Assembly: GCA_963662175.1 (NCBI GenBank)
Contig: OY759215.1
Location: 19,147,079-19,211,078, forward strand
Source: Aradus depressus
Lineage: Eukaryota > Arthropoda > Insecta > Hemiptera > Aradidae
Reading direction: 5' to 3'
Length of the DNA: 64,000 nt
Shown here one piece after another: positions 10,556-22,288 of the stretch (positions within the stretch are counted from its first letter, which is position 1; each line of letters begins with the position of its first letter). The notes under the pieces were generated by a model, which did not search any database, was not told where the DNA came from, and saw only the letters and a program-made list of their open reading frames with translations. Made by a program: the position numbers and the translations under genes.

Positions 10556-10757
10556 CGCCTACTACCAGAGTGCTCTTTCACCGCTCCGGTGGACATGAGC
10601 CTGATTCTACTCTCGAATCCTAAATGTTGCCTTCCCACGTTTAATACCTAAGGTAACGGTTCTTTAAGGAGTATCTGACATCGCACAGACTTACATCCCT
10701 TAACGTCACATCCGAAATACTGCGGGCTCTATTTTACCTCCAGAATAAAAATCTAAA
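10556..10757 (-). mobile_element. SINE-A copy, diverged, head missing
   Basis: Reverse orientation: ctactaccagagtgctcttt, ggtggacatgagcctgattc, taacgtcacatccgaaatac, ending tttacctccagaataaaaat. No tRNA head follows. Confidence 0.75.
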
Positions 10758-11045
10758 ATCCAAATATATGCCTATTTTTCCAGGGTACCATTTTTTTCTT
10801 AGTCTTATAGAATTTTTGTGTACGAAAAATACAAAAGAAACAATTTTTAGTAGAGAACCGACCAAAGCTGCCAGACCTGAGGCTCAGGGAGGCAACTTCT
10901 TCAGTTTTAAAGTGTATACGATGTGGCTCCGCTCAAACATTTTAGTAATCTCATCAAATCCTCTTCCACCGTCCTCATCTCATACATGTATTCAGAGGGC
11001 TGCTAATAAGCTGGCTTATGATGTGATAGGACCGTTCAAAAAGGC

Positions 11046-11055
11046 CCCCCCCCCC

Positions 11056-11090
<35 letters not shown>
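11046..11090 (+). repeat. C-rich tract with a single T interruption
   Basis: About 45 bp of C broken once by t. It creates the poly-Pro stretch in the ORF at 10768-11142, which is therefore not taken as a gene. Confidence 0.9.
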
Positions 11091-11093
<3 letters not shown>

Positions 11094-11462
11094 CCTTATA
11101 ACTTTTAATGATACTCCCAACCCATCAAACACACGTTTGTAATGTTAACTTGTACCTACCTTCACAGAGCACCCTTTCGTATTTTCACTCTGTTCACAAC
11201 TTTATGAAGTGTACATCAAACATTTTGGAAAGAAATGTCTTCTTGAAAACTATCTGCTTTTGAATAATTTTAGATGGAAGTTTACCGATTTTCTCCCAAT
11301 GTCAAAATTTTGCATAATAATTTTCCCTCTGGGAATTGAGAAGCCCTTCTATTCCGATGATGATGGAGAAGAAACAATACAAGTTCTTTCTACACAAATA
11401 ATAATTTGAGGATACATATTGCATACTCATAAATACTACATTAACTAAAAATATTATATAAA

Positions 11463-11612
11463 ATGCTTGAGCACGCCGTCCCGAGTCTGTGATGTCAAGT
11501 AGTCGTTAAAGCCCCTAGGTGAATAAAAGGCCAACATTTAGGACTCTCACAGTATAGTCGGGGTCATACCGATCAGAGCGACGAAAGAGCCCTCTGGTAG
11601 TAGGCGATATGA
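11463..11612 (+). mobile_element. SINE-A fragment (3' half)
   Basis: Starts within the conserved block (gcttgagcacgccgtcc), passes gttaaagcccctaggtgaat and ends at tctggtagtaggcgatatga. Internal deletions. Confidence 0.75.
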
Positions 11613-11639
11613 CATAAAAAAAAATCTATAAAAGTAAAC

Positions 11640-11915
11640 TGATAATAATTTAATAAAAATAATAAATCTATCTATCGACACAAAATTTTAATTTTAATTC
11701 CAAGAACCCTATAAAGTCATTAAGTTTCTGTAAAATCGGTCGAAAAGAAGAGGCGGAATAGAGGTATCTTAACACCGAGGACGATACACAATTCGTGCAT
11801 TGCCTTTATTTTGGAATCTTTAGAAAACATGAAATTCCGTTGAAAACTCAACTTGGAATTTTGTCACCAATTACATAACATCCCCTATACTTTGTATATC
11901 TAGGGAAGTAAAATT
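11640..11915. repeat. Two family-H fragments in opposite orientation
   Basis: 11655-11765 is an internal unit in plus orientation (ctatcgacacaaaatttt, gaaaagaagaggcggaatag). 11820-11915 is an end-1 block in minus orientation (aaacatgaaattccgttgaa, cataacatcccctatacttt, ctagggaagtaaa). Confidence 0.65.
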
Positions 11916-12429
11916 AATATTTCCAAAATATGGCATCCCCGATTTTTTTTTTTTTTTTTTTGGCCGACGCATATTAGCCACTCGATTTTTTTTCAAACCC
12001 CAATGAAAACTTATTTTGTTTGTTCAATCTCCCGATTATTTTCGTATGAGATTTGAATTTAAAGCAAAAAATTGTGTTATTTGGTAACAAAATATTATTA
12101 TTTTTTTTCATTCCCATTTTTTTTTTCTGTTATTGGTTTGAAAGAAAAACTGGGTTGTGGGTACGACGAGACATGAACAGTGCATAAATCATGAACCATG
12201 TTATCGGTTCCTTTCTAGCCATCCTCATGCAAGAAATAGATTATATGCACATGCACTTTGCACACTTATGTTGTGGAAAGAGTGAGGGGAAGGGGCGCTC
12301 TTGAAGAATATGAGATCTCGCTGTTTTCATTTTTCCGGACTTTTCTCATATCCCTATTTTTATATATATAGTTTTCCTTTTTGCAAAATGTTAGAGAAAT
12401 GTTTTTAAGTAGAACATTTTTATTCAGAA

Positions 12430-12535
12430 AAAAATATTTGGTGAATCACCGGCAATCTACTTCCCCTACTCGTATTGATCAACTGTGTTTTCGCTCTCTC
12501 AATCGACTATTCTGGCTAAAAATCAATAGTTAGTT
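12430..12535 (-). repeat. Family-H fragment (end-2 side)
   Basis: Hairpin-derived ttggtgaatcaccggcaatc followed by ttttcgctctctcaatcgac and ggctaaaaatcaatagtta, where it joins a SINE-A tail. Confidence 0.7.
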
Positions 12536-12655
12536 ATTATGACTCATCGGGCTTTAACTGTCAGGTCATATCGTCCTAAATTTTGCCTACCGTAAATTTT
12601 TATTCACCTAGGGTACGGAGTCATTAACGAGTACCTGACAACGACAAGGACGGCG
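12530..12655 (-). mobile_element. SINE-A copy split by a MITE (tail half)
   Basis: Reverse SINE-A from tagttattatgactcatcgg to aaggacggcg. It continues at 13141 (cggcgtgctgaag) after the insertion, as far as about 13180. Confidence 0.85.
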
Positions 12656-13140
12656 CACAGTGTGAAATTTATGCGTTTTGATTTTCAAAATTCGATCCCT
12701 CGCTCAATATTTGATCAATTTGGATGAAACTAGGTGCAAAATATTTTTGAAAGCTGGCTTTTTATCAGGTAATAAATAATCAGGTAATAATCATGCCAAT
12801 TGCAGCTGCCAAAACTCCGCGAAAATTTTTTAAAAAATTAATTTTTTGTCTAAGTTTTTGTTAACGGATTTTTACAACTTAAATGAATGTTTTTTGGGTC
12901 GCTGATAACAAATTCTAGCCAAATGTGGTCTTAATGTTGTCATTTTGGCCTAAAGTGGTCCAAATTCAATATATTGGCTATTTTTGCCACTGGCATATAA
13001 TACCTTGATTGTGAAACCCGCAGTTACCTGATAAAAAGCCAGCTTTCACAAATATTTTGCACCTAGTTTCATCCAAATTGATCAAAAATTGAGCAGGGGC
13101 TCGAATTTTGGAAATCAAAACTCATAAATGTCACACTGTG
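12656..13140. mobile_element. 485-bp MITE with ~130-bp terminal inverted repeats inserted in SINE-A
   Basis: Begins CACAGTGTGAAATTTATG and ends CATAAATGTCACACTGTG. The inverted match extends inward past gatgaaactaggtgcaaaat to ctttttatcaggtaa. The host SINE-A sequence aaggacggcgtgctgaag is interrupted, with CGGCG repeated on both sides (12651-12655, 13141-13145), so a 5-bp target duplication is the simplest reading. No ORF, so it must be non-autonomous. Superfamily not assigned. Confidence 0.85.
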
Positions 13141-13199
13141 CGGCGTGCTGAAGTTTTTTTCACCTCAGAGATAAAAAAAAAAAAATAAACATAATTTAA

Positions 13200-13897
13200 T
13201 ATGTTTGTGTAGTTTTAAGTTTAATTTTATTTAATTTTTCTACCATAAAATTATGTTTAAAAAATTGTTTATCAGACAGCCTGATGATAAAAGCAATTTG
13301 GAAACCAGGTTAGCATGCAATAATAAAACCAGTGAGAGGTCAGATTTCGTATTCATTTTACAACTTGTTAAAAAATCCTCGGGGTAGCATGAAATGATTT
13401 TTCCCGAAACACACGGATGTTCTTCCCAAATCTAGGTATATGACCATCCGTAACAACTTAAGAAGTGCGCTAACAGTTCGGCTAAGCCCTAATGGAGGAA
13501 GGTTTCGAAGCCGTGTTCTTCCCGAGTTATTGGACTTTCTGATCCTCGTATAAACAAAAGAGAGCGAGCAATATACAGTTGGCAAACAAAATCTTCATGA
13601 AATTTGTGTTTGCTCCATCTCAGGTGGTTCTCTGACGGGGATTATATCCACATCCTTCGTAGCATATTTAATCCTTTCACTCCTCCTATGCGCCACTTTA
13701 GTGATTCTGGCCCGACAGAGAAAATCGGCTGTGCCCCAATATAGTGTGGTGTACTAGTCTGGTCACGTCCGCTGCAAACCCCTCCTGCTTTCCACTAATG
13801 TTTCTGCGGCACACCATCCTGATTATTCTATTAGGAATTATACCAATCAATAGAGGACTTGTGATGTAACGAAACTGCTACTTTTCTAGCTGTTACT
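13200..13897. other. No gene recognised; contains one degraded Penelope-type end
   Basis: 13281-13312 matches a hammerhead-like Penelope end (see that entry). 13358-13800 is less AT-rich and looks unique. The 75-codon minus ORF at 13358-13585 has no recognisable domain. Confidence 0.5.
13281..13312 (+). ncRNA. Degraded hammerhead-like motif
   Basis: Core CTGATGA (13281-13287) and GGAAACC (13300-13306) are present, but stem II is weak (AAA/TTT). The flanks (cagacagc, tagcatgcaa) match the Penelope end at 20095-20135, so it is probably a decayed copy of that family. Confidence 0.4.
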
Positions 13898-13974
13898 AAT
13901 GGCCCGTTACTTTTCCAACTGCACTCGTCCCTGGAATATGAATTCAGCAGTGAAAGGATTAAGTAGGTTCAGTT

Positions 13975-14110
13975 TATTTCTAGTATGCACACATTTACCT
14001 GTAGAGCTGAGTAGAAGAAAAATAAGGATTCAGGCGGCTGCACGGAGTGACGTCACCATTGACCTTGAACTCCTATATTTCTTCTGCTGAGCTCTACGAG
14101 TATTATTGTA
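13975..14110. repeat. Dispersed repeat shared with 19240-19580
   Basis: Shares ttctagtatgcacacattta, aaggattcaggcg, a cggagtgacgtcaccattg-like block and ctgctgagctctacgagtat with the 19.2-19.8 kb inverted repeat. Family unknown. Confidence 0.55.
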
Positions 14111-14650
14111 CTATAAAATATATAGGTATATATATATTTTTTATTTATTTATTCTACAATCTGTACAAACAAATAACAATAAGCGGAAGTGATATGACTA
14201 CAAGAAGACATGATAAAATAATGAGTAATACAAAATATTTAAAACATAATAAGAAGCAAAAAAGAAATGAATAATCATAAAATAATAGCAAACTTATACA
14301 AAAATAAATAAATGGAATCTGTACTAAATCAATGGTGGTACATGAATAAACAGAAACCATAAAATAAGGGATAAACAAATTTAAAAAATAAAATAACTAA
14401 ATAAATTAAAATAATAAGAATGAAAAAAATTAAAAATATATAAGAAACTGGACGAGGACAGCACCAGTAGGACTCACTGCCATATACCACTCTCCAACTA
14501 GTGGAGAGGGGAGGAGGCGGCGGGAGACCAGCGCTGACCCTCCCACCACACTGCCCAACCATCCACTGTCCAGCAGTGGAGGAAGACCAGGAGGCGGGGC
14601 GTCGAAAGGACAGAGAGGCATGAGGGGAGAATCCGGTCCATCAACAGCAC
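14110..14650. other. AT-rich tract followed by a GC-rich island, no gene recognised
   Basis: 14110-14450 is A/T-rich low-complexity sequence (the minus ORFs here are chance). 14457-14640 is abruptly GC-rich with repeated tccactgtccagcagtggag and gaccaggaggcgg-like words. It could be a LINE 3' end or an unrecognised exon; nothing decisive is visible. Confidence 0.4.
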
Positions 14651-15448
14651 GCCCTTAAAAATGGGGTGTAATAAAATATAAAGAAGAAAGTTAACAAAAG
14701 CTGTTCATTTAGAGGTAAGATGCTTATGAACAAATCTCGCCTTCTAATGGGCATAGACGAGCGTTCAGTATCTCAGATAAAACACTATATATAATGTTTA
14801 TGGGCGGAAGTGACCAAATTCGAACGTTTAAAACCCTCTCATTGTATCCCTCCGTTAAAGAACCCTTCCATTTCAGAAGAAGAAATTTTGTTCAAAGTTT
14901 GAAATAAATCCGAGCGTTCAAGAGTTATACGAACGGACGCAAATATTCGGATCGTGTAGGGGGCAAAAATAAAATATAAAAACATGTGAAAATATGTTCA
15001 CAAATGCGTTCTTCTAGAATTATAGACGAATAACCTCAAAAAAGGTAGAGGGCGCTGCTTTTTTTTTTATTTTTCTTATGAAAAAGTGGACTTGTAACCC
15101 ATTCTATAGATATCATAAAAACAATATCCTATTTAATTAACATTTTTTTGAAATCTTTACCGTTTCAAAATGTCAACAATATTTGCTTCTCAATATTCTT
15201 CACACCCAGTCAACCTAAATTCCAATCAAATAAAACATTTCCTCATTTTAAAAGACATAGAATTAACTTTCAGAGGATGTGTCACATGACCAAATTTATC
15301 AAGGTTGAAGGCTTCAACTCCTTTTCCGGTTATCTCAAGAATGTCATTCAGTAATGTGGAACAGTAGAGTACGTCATTTTGAAGGAATTATTTATCTGAA
15401 AAACTTTTTCTCTGGAATGTTATGTGAGTAACTTTTAAATTGGGGATA
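14650..15448. other. No gene seen
   Basis: Apparently single-copy AT-rich sequence. The ORF at 15148-15354 has no domain that I recognise. Confidence 0.5.
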
Positions 15449-15740
15449 GAGGGTGCCGGTAGCTCAGTGAAATGCGTGCTTGACTTCTGAGCTCAAGAAC
15501 GTGGGTTCGAATCCCGACCGAGGCCCTTAGTTTATTTTATTTGGGAGGTAAAATAAACTTAAGCACGCCGTCCTTCGGATGAGACGTTAAGCGATGGTCC
15601 CGAGCCTGTACGATGTCAGGTACTCGTTAAAGATCGCTACCCTAGGTGAATAAAAACTTAGGGTAGGCAAAATTTAGGACTCCCACAGTAGAGTCGGGCT
15701 CGTAGTTAAAGCCCGGGCATGAGTCATAAAACCTAACCTA
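15449..15740 (+). mobile_element. SINE-A copy, full structure with intact B box
   Basis: tRNA head gccggtagctcagtg with B box ggttcgaatcc (15504-15514), conserved block cgccgtccttcggatgagac, and tail gagtcataaaacctaaccta. Similar aaattg(g)gg words on both sides (15437-15448 and 15740-15748) may be the target duplication. Confidence 0.9.
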
Positions 15741-15799
15741 AATTGAGGAACGCGTGGAATAAATAAATAAAACTAACTTACTTTTTTTGAAATATTTAT

Positions 15800-15900
15800 A
15801 CATATATATAAATATATATTCTATAAGAAATGTATACATAAAACGACTGGTTTCGGCATTACGCCATCAGAGTTCTCTTATTTTATAACTAAATGTGATG
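15800..15900 (-). mobile_element. Penelope-type end, degraded
   Basis: gaaatatttatacatatata, then the block ggtttcggcattacgccatcagagttct, the inverse of a decayed hammerhead region (CTGATGGCGTAATGCCGAAACC) of the 23801 type. Confidence 0.55.
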
Positions 15901-16059
15901 TTGTAACGCCAAATCCGATAGTTATGTAAAAATTTCTTGTGGAATAGACAATATTTCAAAAAACGAAGTTTCTCAAAATGCTGATTCAAAGTGACCTTTG
16001 AGGTATTATCGGATCCCTGGTATGTGCTATGGAAGTAATGAAAAAATTATTTACCTAAA

Positions 16060-16160
16060 AATAAAGTACTTCTTCAACTTTTATTTTGTATAATTCTAGA
16101 AAAATATATACATAAGGTATACCGGTTTCGGCTTACGCTATTGTCAGCACGAAGTTCATT
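16060..16160 (-). mobile_element. Penelope-type end with degraded hammerhead motif
   Basis: The end runs from aagtacttcttcaactttta to gctattgtcagcacgaag. On the minus strand 16147-16120 reads CTGACAATAGCGTAAGCCG then AAACCGGTA: stem II AGC/GCC-like with loop GTAA, GAAA intact, the palindrome ACCGGT intact, but core G8 changed to A (CUGACAA). Catalysis is unlikely; family membership is clear. Confidence 0.65.
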
Positions 16161-16379
16161 TTATTTATAAAGGGGTCGGAAAACATGAAAATCTGATGAA
16201 ACTGAACGATTTACATAATTTCCCATTACCTCGTATAACGAGGTAAAAAGAAGTGTATGAGTTCTTCGAAAAAGTAGATGTATTAATATATAATTTTTGG
16301 ACAATGAAAAATAATAATTGATAAATTCCAAGAAAATTTTATTTTAGAAGTTATTTCAACATTCCCCAAAACAAAAATT

Positions 16380-16800
16380 AATTTATATATATATATTAGG
16401 GTGGCCTTTATTTTGAAAAAAGTTTAAATTTCTCAGACCTCCACCCGGAATTTTGTTTAAAATGTTGAAAAAATAACCCCTGAATTTTTTCAGATTTTTT
16501 TGACCATATTAACCCGTACCTGTAAGGTGTTAATATTTAACATTGAGTTTAAATGGGGATTTTGCGATTCGAGAGACTTTAGAGCGAAACTTTTAATGCT
16601 TCGAATGTATTGTTCTGAAATTTCGTATTCTTACGTTTTGGGGGTCGCTCAATTCAAATTTGATGTCAATAATCATGTTTTGACAGTTACACTTGTCAAA
16701 AAACTGTCAATAATTCAAAATTAAAAGCATTATTCTGAATCTATTAATTAGTCTCCCAATGGTATAATTTGATTTCAAAAATCAATTTGTGATATTAAAA
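16380..16800. other. Region of unknown nature
   Basis: Starts agggtggcctttattttg. The plus ORF at 16500-16724 (74 codons) has no recognisable domain. No terminal repeats found by eye. Confidence 0.35.
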
Positions 16801-16846
16801 TTGAATTCAGCTTCCCCTAAGTCATATATAATCACATCATTGAAAA

Positions 16847-16849
<3 letters not shown>

Positions 16850-16932
<83 letters not shown>

Positions 16933-16940
16933 TGTATATA
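16850..16940 (+). repeat. TA dinucleotide microsatellite
   Basis: Long (TA)n with a few TG interruptions. It produces the Tyr/Ile ORF at 16782-16988, which is not a gene. Confidence 0.95.
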
Positions 16941-16962
16941 ATTCCCAACAATATAATATATT

Positions 16963-17046
16963 GTAGAGTCAGTCGGGTTCATGTTCAACAGAGCGCCCTG
17001 CTAGTAGGCGATATGACTTTGTACTTAAGGCATGAGTCATAAAATG
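16963..17046 (+). mobile_element. SINE-A 3' fragment
   Basis: gtagagtcagtcgggttcat, ctagtaggcgatatgac and tail catgagtcataaaatg. Confidence 0.75.
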
Positions 17047-17089
17047 TTAGCAGGTTTGACTAGTAACATAAATAAAAACTTAACTTGTT

Positions 17090-17225
17090 TAATTTTTATA
17101 TTGTCTAATTCTTTAAAATATATACATAAAGAGTACTGATTTCTGCTTACGCTATCGTAAGCACAAAGTTCTACACACGTTTGTATTTTGTGCTTACAGT
17201 GGTATTCCGAAACCATTATATATTT
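17090..17225. mobile_element. Inverted pair of Penelope-type ends
   Basis: The left end (ttatattgtctaattctttaa, gtactgatttctgcttacgc) is inverted relative to the right end (gtgcttacagtggtattccg, aaaccattatatattttgtg). Both carry decayed hammerhead cores (CUUACGA and CUUACAG in place of CUGANGA). Confidence 0.6.
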
Positions 17226-17894
17226 TGTGGATTTAGATTATTTATTTACTTTATTAGTTTTCTACTATATCGTACATTACAATAGATGTGCTACATGACC
17301 ACATTTGGAACGTTGTTGAGAGCAGGATGTGACTGATTTATGAAGTAAATTCATGGTACGGATGGATTTAAGCGCTTTTTTTTTTTTTTTCTGAGCCTCG
17401 AAATTGCCTTTTAAAGATGATGAATTAACACATCGTTGGAAAGCTCATTAAAAGTACATTATTAATCTCACAACACTTCTTCCATTACTTGTGTGGAATT
17501 GAACACTTTCGGAGAAAGCCTAGGCCCCATATTTTGTACATTGCTTGTACGAAAAAGTTTTTTGAGTTGTCGAGATATTAAATATCTCGATAAATATCTT
17601 CATAAATTTTATGGAAAGTCAAGTTTTCCATCAGAATTTCACGTTTTCCGACCCCAAGGGGACGTCTTCATTTGTGTTTGTGATAGAAAATAATATATCA
17701 ACACAAATATTTTAATCTTATTAATATATATAGACACAGCGTTTGTTTGATGTTCGGGCTAATTTTAAAAACTACTGAACCGATTTTCAATTTTTTCTTT
17801 TTCTATGAATTCCTTACGTTTCCGCGATGTGGCAAAAAAAAATTTCTATTTTACATGTTTTTAAAGGAAATATTTGATTTTTGTGTATATATAT

Positions 17895-18070
17895 AGGTGT
17901 AATCGAATCTCTCAATAGTTTCTTTTTTATGGTTCCGAAGTCGCTATATGGAAGAGCCTGTTGAGGTGAGTAGTTAACGCAGTATCGATAGGTCTAATCG
18001 AATCTCTCAATAAGTTCTCTTTTTATGGTTCCAGCTCGCTGTATGGAAAGCCTATTAACGAGTGTTTATC
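17895..18070 (+). repeat. Two direct copies of a ~95-bp unit
   Basis: aatcgaatctctcaatag, then tttatggttcc and gaagagcctgt-like words recur 95 bp apart (17901 and 17996). The upstream phrase aaaactactgaaccgatttt is reminiscent of insect rolling-circle or TIR repeats, but no terminus was found. Confidence 0.7.
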
Positions 18071-18404
18071 CCTGTTTATTGTGTTGTGTTTTCAATTTCT
18101 TTCGACATGAATGTCAATTCAACTTTCTATAAATATATTCTAATGTTATTTTTCGTTAATTAAGTGGCTTTGATATAACTCACCAATAACTTTAATCACA
18201 ATTGAAAGCAATTTAAGGACTTAGCTATGTTTTGCTGGGAGAAAAGTTGTTCTACTATAACTTAATAGTTTGATTTTAGGTTCGCATTATTTATCTGACT
18301 TTATGAAAAGTATTAGAAGTTATGACACCTTCTTTTGGTGCTAAATAAGTAAAAGAAGGAAACTTCATGCCAACGAATAACGATGGGTACATATAGGCCT
18401 GCTT

Positions 18405-18497
18405 AGAGTTACCAACCTGTGTTAAGTTACTAACCTGTGTAATGTTACTAATCTGCTTAAAATTACTATTCCTGCTTAGAGTTATTAACCTGTGCAA
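18405..18497 (+). repeat. Degenerate ~19-bp tandem repeat
   Basis: Four to five copies of gttactaacctgtgttaa-like units. The minus ORF at 18291-18497 translates this repeat. Confidence 0.8.
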
Positions 18498-19187
18498 ATC
18501 AATAAATTGGTTTCAGAGTGAGAGCGAATATTGAGTTGATTAATTTAAATTGATTTAGCTAATGATCGTACATGAAAGTTTTACAACTGAAATTAAAGAA
18601 AATGCTGCATACTCGTATAATCTATATCCTCTCCCATTTTTCCCGTTCCAGTAGTCCGATGGTTTGTCAACAGTCTTGATCTTCCTTTATAGAAGACGCT
18701 CGTACAAAGTATGAAAGAAAGCGTTTTGTAGTTACATTTGAACTAAGTTTGATGAAAATATGATGGTAGTTCCCGCATATCTTAATCCTGTATTCTTACA
18801 GGAATCCGCTAAAACGCTCACCAGTTTTTTTCACTGTACTGAGGAAAAATTGGACCTATTTTTGGTGAAATTGGAGTAACGTTTTTTTCAATCTGAGTTT
18901 TTGATAAAACGTATTTGTATTTCCAATATATGAATTCCATGGAAGCTCCCATTGCCTCCTTGCCCGGACACAATCCCTAGGTTTCCTACTATAGGATCAT
19001 TGTCAGGAAAGGGGGAGCATTTCACTGGCAGAAGGAAGGAGCGTTATTGGCTGTCGATCACCTTCAAGTAGAATGACAAACCCCTCCCCACTCTCCAAGA
19101 TAGGATCCAGGAGTTCTGAACGCCTCTTCTGCTCCAAATCCCTTGTTTTCTTTGTTTTAAACAGAAATATTCTTAAACATATATCTT

Positions 19188-19795
19188 GCAGGTATACTTG
19201 TGTATTTCTAGTATGTACACATTTATCTTGCAGGTATACTTGTGTATTTCTAGTATGCACACATATGCCTGTTACAGCTGAGTAGAATCGGTAAGGTACT
19301 TCCCCAGTTCGTATTAACCTATTACATTTTTGCTCACGCTCCAAAACCAATTGGAATACTAATTTATAGTTACATTGGGACTTCTGAATTTTCATACTAA
19401 ATTATGTGGCTATACATACATTACGTTGGCAGTTGTTTAAGATTCAGGCGCAGTGTTGGAGGCTGAGCGGCCTGGCAGGAACATTAGAGGCCGCAAGATG
19501 GAGTAACGTCTAGCGTCATCACTGTTCTTGAACTCTTATTTTTCATCTACTGAGCTGACTACGAATATTATTCTTACAGTGTAATTCCAATTGGTATTAT
19601 TCTTACAGTGTATTCCAATTGGTTTAGGAGCGTGAGCAAAAATTTTAATAGGTTAATACGAACTGGGGAAGTACCTTACCGATTCTACTCAGCTGTAACA
19701 GGCATAAGTGTGCATACTAGAAATATTGAAGTATACCTGCAAGATAAATGTGTAAATACTAGAAATACACGAATATTATTCTTACAGTGAAGATG
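19188..19795. repeat. Long inverted repeat with family-H ends inside the arms
   Basis: Left arm 19188-19365 (cttgcaggtatacttgtg, cctgttacagctgagtagaa, gtacttccccagttcgtatt, ttgctcacgctccaaaacc) is inverted at about 19605-19790. The left arm's distal part is itself a tandem duplication (tatacttgtgtatttctag twice). The spacer carries a block shared with 13.98-14.1 kb and two copies of tattattcttacagtgta. ORFs at 19003-19395 and 19608-19790 read through the arms. Confidence 0.75.
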
Positions 19796-20069
19796 AAAGA
19801 AAAAAAAAGCATACAGAATTTGCGTAAAATTAGTGGATTTCCCATTTTACTCGACAGGTCACAGAAAACTGGTGATTCTGATAGAAAATGACGAATTCGA
19901 GTGTTTATCTTTAAATGTTGATTATTTTTTTAAATCTCTCATTTTCCCTCTTCTGTTTTTGATGAATTAGAATTTCAATACTGTCTCTCCGAATTAACCA
20001 ATACATTTTGCCCACAGGAATATTTTCTTGAAATATTACACCGAATGTAAAATAAAAATATACCCTGAC

Positions 20070-20250
20070 CTCTCATTGATTTTATTAATTTATTGTATGC
20101 TAGACGACTTTCGGGGTTGCCCTCATCAGGCAGTCTACTAAAAAAATTCATCATTCATTGAAAAGCAAAAATATATAAAAAACAAGATAATTAGAGCAAC
20201 CTCAAAAGCTGGCTAGCATAAAATAAATTAATAAAATCTACGAGATATAT
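20070..20250. mobile_element. Inverted pair of Penelope-type ends
   Basis: Left arm (ttgattttattaatttattg, atgctagacgactttcgggg) and right arm (gcaacctcaaaagctggcta, gcataaaataaattaataaa) are inverted copies. The left arm holds a hammerhead core (20095-20135); in the right arm the equivalent GAAA has become CAAA. Confidence 0.75.
20095..20135 (-). ncRNA. Hammerhead ribozyme motif (Penelope type)
   Basis: On the minus strand: TGC, CTGATGA (20129-20123), stem II GGG-CAAC-CCC, GAAA, then AGTCGTCT, cleavage triplet CTA and GCA. TGC/GCA form the base of stem I. AG..CT closes stem III; the sister copy at 39433 has the perfect palindrome AGCCGGCT here. All catalytic core bases are present. Related type-I minimal hammerheads are known from Penelope-like retroelements. 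Activity not shown. Confidence 0.7.
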
Positions 20251-20629
20251 TTTTATATTATTTTGACATTTTTATTCTACAACCTCTAAAATAATCACTT
20301 CTCACTTCATCAGTCACCATCATATTACACGATCGACTGATCCGAAGTTTGGGCAGATCGACTTGATCAAGTTTAGTCGGATTATGTAGGGTCTGTTCTG
20401 TTTACAGACGGCTAGTCGCTAATGCCCTAATAGCTTCCATTATTCATGCTGAACCGGTACTATCCATTATTAATCCAACTCTAATCATATATGCATTTCG
20501 CGGCTATAGAGAAATTTCGGATATACACAGATTTCTAATATGTTATGCTTTATATGATCTCCATGTGTCTTCGGGCTTCTCCAGACGCAATGGAGATTTT
20601 TCAATGCTAATTGACTATTTTCCATTAAA

Positions 20630-21435
20630 ATTAAGAAAAGTTATAGGTGAATCACCGCCATTTTACTGCCCCAGTACGAATTAAGCAATTATTTCAATTA
20701 GAGATAGATTACGAATACACAAATCATGATCACATTCGAACATACTAGTGGAATCTCGGTCGAAGCTTGACGGGTAATCGTCGATGGCCGAGTGACCTCC
20801 TGCTTATATATTCAATTTTTAGTTTTTTAATTAAATTTTTTTTAAATTTGTTTATCACAGTCGAAAAATTCATTTGTGAATCTCGAATTAATGTACTAAG
20901 TGTTTGCTCTCCCTCCAAAAGCAATTTACCAAAAATCAATAGTAACATAAGGATCTAAGGTTTTTGAGTCGGTCTCCTCCTCTGATTCTTCCTTCCCTTC
21001 GGCAAATTTCGCGAAATATTAATAGGAGTAGTCAGTGGGCTTTGGTTATACATATGCAATAATTATTAGAGATTTGTGGTTAAGCCTCCCACTTTTTTTC
21101 TTCCTTTCTTAATAGGTTTCTTAGAGGGCTTTGAATTTACAAATGAATTTTCGTGTCTTTACAACGGCAGTTTTTGGAGTTTTTTAGTTAAGCCTTCCCC
21201 TAATTTCCACCTTTGACCGATTTGGTTGAAATTCAATAGGTGTCGTTCTTATGGGCTTCTAGAAACACATATAAAATTTAATGATACATTCATTCTATCG
21301 GTAGTTATCTTGTTCACACTCAGATTTTTTTGGGATTAAGAGGCTCGGAAAACAGTGAAAGTTCAACATTGACTTTTATTAATTTTATTACATTTTTCTA
21401 TACTTCGTATAACTGGGTTTGTAAAATTCTAATTC
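20630..21435 (-). repeat. Family-H copy, nearly complete
   Basis: Begins at an end-2 remnant (ttataggtgaatcaccgcc), continues through internal units (ccctccaaaagcaatttacc, tcattctatcggtagttatc) and finishes at end 1 (ctatacttcgtataactggg). The central part has an AT-rich insertion around 20700-20870. Confidence 0.7.
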
Positions 21436-22288
21436 ATGCTGAAAAAAAAAAAAGTCAATGAAACAAAAACAATAAAATTATCAACACACTTCCGTGGTCT
21501 CAAGGTTTGTCGATGAGTCTCAGTTGGGCGGCTCCGATGAACATGTTAAGGCGAAAAGGGACGACAGTCAGAAAATTTCCATAATCGTAGAATCCATTTC
21601 CTGATTACCCAGATTTTTCGTTTGGATAAAGAATCAATTTTTGGAAATTCATTAATTTTTTTGTGAAACTATTTTTTATGTGGTCAGATGGCAAAAATTC
21701 ATAAAAAAAAAAGTTTAAATCGAAAATCGCGGATAGTCATTTAGATAGTTCCACCCTCAAGAAAATGACATCTTGTAAGGTCCACCTACGTTCGTCGGCA
21801 TCGTTTGCAGACGATTGAACAATGGGAACGGTTGAATTCCTGGAAACGGCCATTAGGACCCCCTCCATCTGGCTGGACAGCAAACTAAGTAATTGATTTA
21901 CAATTTATATAATTATAGTTGAGAGTTTGCGGCAGATATTCATTAGTAGGTTGTTGTAGTATGTGGCTCGAAATGACAATGTGCCAAATGAACTAACAGA
22001 GGCTGTTGGAGCCATTGTTGTAACGCCGCGCCCTGAGTAGGGCCATTAATGGTTGGTCTTCATATTCGGACAAACAATAGATGAAAGCAATGCTCCCCTC
22101 CACAGATAGACAATAGGCAAGACATCTTCCTTTTGTCTGGAAAGGAAGTCTCTTGGTGCAATCCCCGGCAATACTACCAAGTTGCGACAACAGGCTACCT
22201 AAACTGGAGTTAGTTTAATATTAAACTTGAGACTCCAAGAAAAAAAATATATTTAATATATAAATAAAAATGAAAAAAATATATATAT

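Noticed and set aside
10768..11142. 124-codon ORF with poly-Pro
   Set aside because: The Pro run comes from a C-rich tract and the rest shows no domain or splice support.
16782..16988. Tyr/Ile ORF
   Set aside because: Translation of a TA microsatellite.
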